Of a stretch of DNA of 9,962 bases, positions 7,873 through 9,962 are shown one piece after another. Under the pieces are notes generated by a model. It was not told where the DNA came from and searched no databases. It saw nothing but the letters and a program-made list of their open reading frames with translations. Origin of the DNA: Desulfobacteraceae bacterium (lineage in GTDB: Bacteria > Desulfobacterota > DSM-4660 > Desulfatiglandales > Desulfatiglandaceae); the NCBI GenBank assembly GCA_011048855.1, contig DSCZ01000003.1, forward strand, positions 1 through 9,962. Reading direction: 5' to 3'. The stretch's first letter is position 1; every line of letters begins with the position of its first letter. The translations under genes and the position numbers were made by a program.

Positions 7873-8384
7873 TGCTCGTCTCCGTCATGGACCATTTCCA
7901 CCCGGCGCCGATCAGGATCTCCTTCTTCGTTCCTTGAACTCAGAATATCCTGCAGCTCATCCATGAACTCGCTTATATCCTTGAACTGACGGTAAACGGA
8001 CGCGAACCGGACATAGGCCACCTCGTCCCACTCACGGAGCTTTCCTATCACCCTCTCTCCGATCTCCGTGCTTTCGACTTCCTTGCGCCCAAGTTCCTGG
8101 AAATAAAGCTCAAGAGAGTCGACGAATTCATCTATGCTCGTCACGCTTATCGACCTCTTCTGGCATGCCATCCGCATTCCCCGTGAAATTTTGCCACGGT
8201 CGAAAGGCTCCCTGCGCCCGTCTTTTTTCACCACCATGGGAAGAACTTCCTCCAGTTTTTCATAAGTGGTGAACCTGCGCCCGCATTGAACGCAACGGCG
8301 ACGTCTCCGTATGGCGCGGCTGTCTTTGCTGAGCCTGGAATCGATCACCTTATTGTCGATCTCACCGCAATACGGACATTTCAT
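7869..8384 (-). CDS. nrdR: transcriptional repressor NrdR
   Basis: NrdR senses ATP/dATP and represses ribonucleotide reductase genes by binding paired NrdR boxes. The 171-residue product has the N-terminal zinc ribbon with Cys3-x2-Cys6 and Cys31-x2-Cys34 ([23 protein letters not shown]). An ATP-cone domain follows at about 49-139 ([16 protein letters not shown] to [12 protein letters not shown]). The start is the ATG at 8384, where MKCPYCG is the standard family N-terminus and GAGGTG is well spaced; an in-frame GTG at 8393 is rejected. The start forms a 4-base ATGA overlap with the deaminase stop, and the stop forms another ATGA overlap with ribD. The C-terminus has a charged tail of about 20 residues (151-171, acidic and arginine-rich) beyond the usual end near residue 150. 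No ribonucleotide reductase gene is in the window, so its targets are elsewhere. Confidence 0.95.
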   Translation of the reverse strand: MKCPYCGEIDNKVIDSRLSKDSRAIRRRRRCVQCGRRFTTYEKLEEVLPMVVKKDGRREPFDRGKISRGMRMACQKRSISVTSIDEFVDSLELYFQELGRKEVESTEIGERVIGKLREWDEVAYVRFASVYRQFKDISEFMDELQDILSSRNEEGDPDRRRVEMVHDGDEQ

Positions 8385-8827
8385 TTTTTCCACCTCACGA
8401 GCCGTATGTCGGCTTCCTCGAGCATTTCCAGCGCAAGGGGATCATCATATGGGTTAAGGAAAAAAATTTCGGCGATCCCGGCATTGATGAGCATCTTGGA
8501 ACAGATTACACAGGGCTGGTCCGTACAGTAAAGCGTCGAGCCTGCAATCGAGATCCCATGGTAGGCGGCTTGTATTATGGCATTCTGCTCTGCATGAAGA
8601 CCCCGGCACAGCTCGTGTCGCTGCCCGGACGGGACGGAAGTGTTTTGCCTCAGGCAGCCGGTTTCTTCACAATGCCTGATGCCCGCAGGAGCACCGTTGT
8701 ATCCTGTGGCGAGAATACGCCTCTCCTTGACGAGCACAGCCCCCACGTGACGCCGCAGGCATGTGGACCGCGTAGCCACCAGTTCGGCGATAGACATGAA
8801 ATACTCATTCCAGGAAGGTCGCACCAC
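8381..8827 (-). CDS. comEB: deoxycytidylate (dCMP) deaminase, ComEB-like
   Basis: Zinc-dependent deaminase of the cytidine/deoxycytidylate family; it converts dCMP to dUMP, the precursor for thymidylate synthase. The 148-residue protein starts [19 protein letters not shown], the usual N-terminus of bacterial dCMP deaminases. It continues with the TGYNGAPAG substrate loop (41-49). The zinc site has His78 and the catalytic Glu80 in HAEQNAI, and Cys106 and Cys109 in PCVIC. Additional Cys/His residues at 53, 58 and 74 (HCEETGC, HELC) resemble the second metal-binding cluster of dCMP deaminases, which argues against a cytidine or tRNA adenosine deaminase. Translation begins with GTG; a second GTG follows directly. 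The last bases overlap the nrdR start as ATGA. The symbol comEB comes from Bacillus competence operons; no competence role is implied here. Confidence 0.92.
   Translation of the reverse strand: MVRPSWNEYFMSIAELVATRSTCLRRHVGAVLVKERRILATGYNGAPAGIRHCEETGCLRQNTSVPSGQRHELCRGLHAEQNAIIQAAYHGISIAGSTLYCTDQPCVICSKMLINAGIAEIFFLNPYDDPLALEMLEEADIRLVRWKK
8391..8396 (-). promoter_or_regulatory. ribosome binding site that decides the nrdR start
   Basis: GAGGTG on the minus strand lies 6 bases before the ATG at 8384. It includes the in-frame GTG at 8393, so that GTG is part of the binding site and not the start codon. Confidence 0.7.
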
Positions 8828-8902
8828 AAAGAAATTCCTCCCCTCAACTTTGAAAAAAGGCGGGCACAGCGGCTTGAACCCGGTGTCTTCGGGTACCCTG
8901 TT
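8828..8902 (-). other. 75-base spacer between rpiB and the dCMP deaminase gene, with weak competing hairpins
   Basis: This is the largest gap in the window. On the minus strand, CGGGT at 8878-8882 can pair with upstream ACCCG at 8890-8894 (7-base loop). It can also pair with downstream GCCCG at 8861-8865 (12-base loop, one G-U pair), which is followed by CC and six T residues at 8853-8858. The second form resembles a weak intrinsic terminator and the first would exclude it. Stems are only 5 bp, so this may be chance. The deaminase ribosome binding site follows at 8836-8843. Confidence 0.25.
8836..8843 (-). promoter_or_regulatory. strong ribosome binding site of the dCMP deaminase gene
   Basis: GGGGAGGA on the minus strand ends 8 bases before the GTG at 8827. 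This supports that GTG over the adjacent GTG at 8824 and over the ATG at residue 11. Confidence 0.7.
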
Positions 8903-9376
8903 TCAAAGGCGACGAGGGGGTTCTATCATGTCGACACGCTTCTTATGCCGGCCCCCTTCAAAGGAGGTATCCAGAAACAGGTCCACCATCTCAATTGCGA
9001 GACCATCACCGATAACTCGGCTCCCGAAGGCCAGGATATTGGCATCGTTGTGCATTCTGGCCATTTTGACCGTGTAGAGGTTATGGCACAACGCAGCACG
9101 CACCCCCGGCTGCTTGTTGGCTGTTATACTCATGCCGATACCGGTGCCGCAGATAAGCAGGGCCCTGTCGTACCGGCCCTCGGCAACCCCGAGCGCCGCG
9201 TGATGGGCCACCACCGGGTAATCCGAGGACTCGGCGCCATGAACCCCGATATCTTCAATCTCTATTCCTTCACGTCCATTCAGATGATCGATGCATGTCT
9301 TTTTTAATTCAAAACCCGCGTGATCGGACCCCACAGCCAGTTTAACCATTTCACCGTTTTTCCGGTTATCATTCAT
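8903..9376 (-). CDS. rpiB: ribose-5-phosphate isomerase B
   Basis: Interconverts ribose-5-phosphate and ribulose-5-phosphate in the pentose phosphate pathway; RpiB of the RpiB/LacAB family. The 157-residue protein has the phosphate-binding start SDHAGFELK (17-25), the catalytic Cys in CGTGIGMSI (76-84), [13 protein letters not shown] (87-99), the signature [12 protein letters not shown] (109-120) and the terminal FEGGRHKKR motif (139-147). Family members usually begin close to the [11 protein letters not shown] segment, which would suggest Met10 (position 9349). The longer start is chosen because GAAGG lies 9 bases before it, inside fabF, while Met10 has only a poorly spaced GGTGA. The longer start overlaps the fabF end, a sign of coupled translation. 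Ribulose-5-phosphate is also the substrate of RibBA encoded further down this run, so the product may serve riboflavin synthesis as well as nucleotides. Confidence 0.94.
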   Translation of the reverse strand: MNDNRKNGEMVKLAVGSDHAGFELKKTCIDHLNGREGIEIEDIGVHGAESSDYPVVAHHAALGVAEGRYDRALLICGTGIGMSITANKQPGVRAALCHNLYTVKMARMHNDANILAFGSRVIGDGLAIEMVDLFLDTSFEGGRHKKRVDMIEPPRRL

Positions 9377-9962
9377 CGTTATAAGCCTTCAACAAAATAC
9401 ATGCATTGGTCCCACCGAACCCGAAGGAATTACTTAAAGCGATGCGGACATCTGCTTTTCTGGCCTCATTAGGCACATAGTCCAGGTCGCATTCAGGATC
9501 CGGCGTTTCATAATTGATGGTAGGAGGTATGATTCCCCGATAAATCGTCAAAGCCGTAAAAATCGCCTCCACACCGCCGGCCGCCCCCAGAAGATGACCG
9601 GTCATCGATTTCGTGGAACTGACCGCAAGTTTATTTGCATGTTCGCCGAACACCTTCTTTATTGCAACGGTCTCCGATAGATCGTTCAAGACCGTCGACG
9701 TTCCGTGAGCATTGATGTAATCAACGTCCTCAGGTTTAAAACCGGCGCTTTCCACCGCCATTTTGATACAACTGACGGCACCGACACCATCCGGATCGGG
9801 CGCAGAGACATGGTATGCGTCACCGCTGAGCCCGTAACCACCAACTTCTGCGTATATACGAGCGCCTCTTTTCAGAGCCGAACCCAGTTCCTCGAGCACG
9901 AGGATGCCTGCGCCTTCGCCGATTATGAAACCGTCTCGATCCTGTTCGAACGGACGAGAGGA
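9369..9962 (-). CDS. fabF: beta-ketoacyl-ACP synthase II, C-terminal part (5' end outside window)
   Basis: Condensing enzyme of type II fatty acid synthesis: it joins malonyl-ACP to a growing acyl-ACP in the cytoplasm. The frame stays open to the window edge, giving 197 visible residues, roughly the last half of a protein of about 410. Residues 2-25 ([20 protein letters not shown] and following) match the FabF core before the second half of the thiolase fold. The catalytic His of NAHGTST (visible residue 86), the Lys of STKSMTGH (118) and the second His (123) are all present, and the C-terminal glycine loop NSFGFGGTN is at 178-186. The active-site Cys would lie upstream, outside the window. 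A GTG at 9899 is internal and not the start. FabF is preferred over FabB because of the SRPF/GEGAGI context and the usual acpP-fabF arrangement, but acpP is not visible. The stop codon overlaps the start of rpiB by 8 bases. Confidence 0.95.
   Translation of the reverse strand, partial: SSRPFEQDRDGFIIGEGAGILVLEELGSALKRGARIYAEVGGYGLSGDAYHVSAPDPDGVGAVSCIKMAVESAGFKPEDVDYINAHGTSTVLNDLSETVAIKKVFGEHANKLAVSSTKSMTGHLLGAAGGVEAIFTALTIYRGIIPPTINYETPDPECDLDYVPNEARKADVRIALSNSFGFGGTNACILLKAYNDE

Noticed and set aside
8385..8393. GTG at 8393 as the nrdR start
   Set aside because: The GTG is part of the GAGGTG ribosome binding site for the ATG at 8384, and MKCPYCG is the normal NrdR N-terminus.
8862..8884. 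tRNA T-arm lookalike (GGTTCAAG flanked by near-complementary bases, then GTGCCCG) on the minus strand
   Set aside because: The T-stem has a C-C mismatch, and no matching CGGGCAC acceptor half, D-arm or anticodon arm occurs at the right distance upstream. It is chance resemblance.
7869..8902. A possible NrdR box controlling its own region
   Set aside because: I found no pair of ACACTATATAGTGT-like 16-base boxes in the spacer or near starts, and no ribonucleotide reductase gene in the window.
8558..9307. A 249-codon open frame on the plus strand across the deaminase gene, the gap and rpiB
   Set aside because: It is antisense to two well-conserved genes and its translation shows no known motif. 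It runs through the gap simply because no stop occurs there.

Overview
This window is a dense, single-strand run of twelve housekeeping genes, all on the minus strand, so the biological order is right to left: fabF (5' end outside the window), rpiB, a dCMP deaminase gene, nrdR, ribD, ribE, ribBA, ribH, nusB, leuS, lptE and holA (3' end outside the window). The gene order, the LptE-type lipoprotein (which implies an outer membrane with LPS), the bifunctional RibBA and the protein sequences point to a Gram-negative bacterium of the Desulfobacterota (former Deltaproteobacteria). This assignment rests on remembered gene order and family resemblance, not on a search. Base composition looks slightly GC-rich and uniform, with no sign of transfer.

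Right part (about 7870-9962): the C-terminal half of FabF (fatty acid elongation), RpiB (ribose-5-P/ribulose-5-P isomerase), a dCMP deaminase that feeds dUMP/dTMP synthesis, and NrdR, the repressor of ribonucleotide reductase genes. The 75-base gap between rpiB and the deaminase gene is the largest in the window. It lies where many relatives carry glyA.

Middle part (about 4335-7872): the four-gene riboflavin cluster ribD-ribE-ribBA-ribH. It encodes every dedicated enzyme from GTP plus ribulose-5-P to riboflavin except the phosphatase step. No FMN riboswitch fits anywhere in the window, so the cluster appears to be read through from upstream. RpiB, further up the same run, can supply the ribulose-5-P that RibBA consumes.

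Left part (1-4303): NusB (transcription antitermination), leucyl-tRNA synthetase, LptE (LPS transport to the outer membrane) and the N-terminal two thirds of HolA (DNA polymerase III delta).

Genes overlap by 4-8 bases or sit 3-75 bases apart, and many ribosome binding sites lie inside the preceding gene, so one long transcript with translational coupling is likely. Several genes have a GTG or TTG codon slightly upstream of a better supported start; I chose starts by ribosome binding site and by family N-terminus. I found no mobile element, CRISPR array, RNA gene or novel system. The most interesting point is that the dihydroxybutanone-phosphate synthase half of RibBA has Gln where the E. coli enzyme has its metal-binding His.
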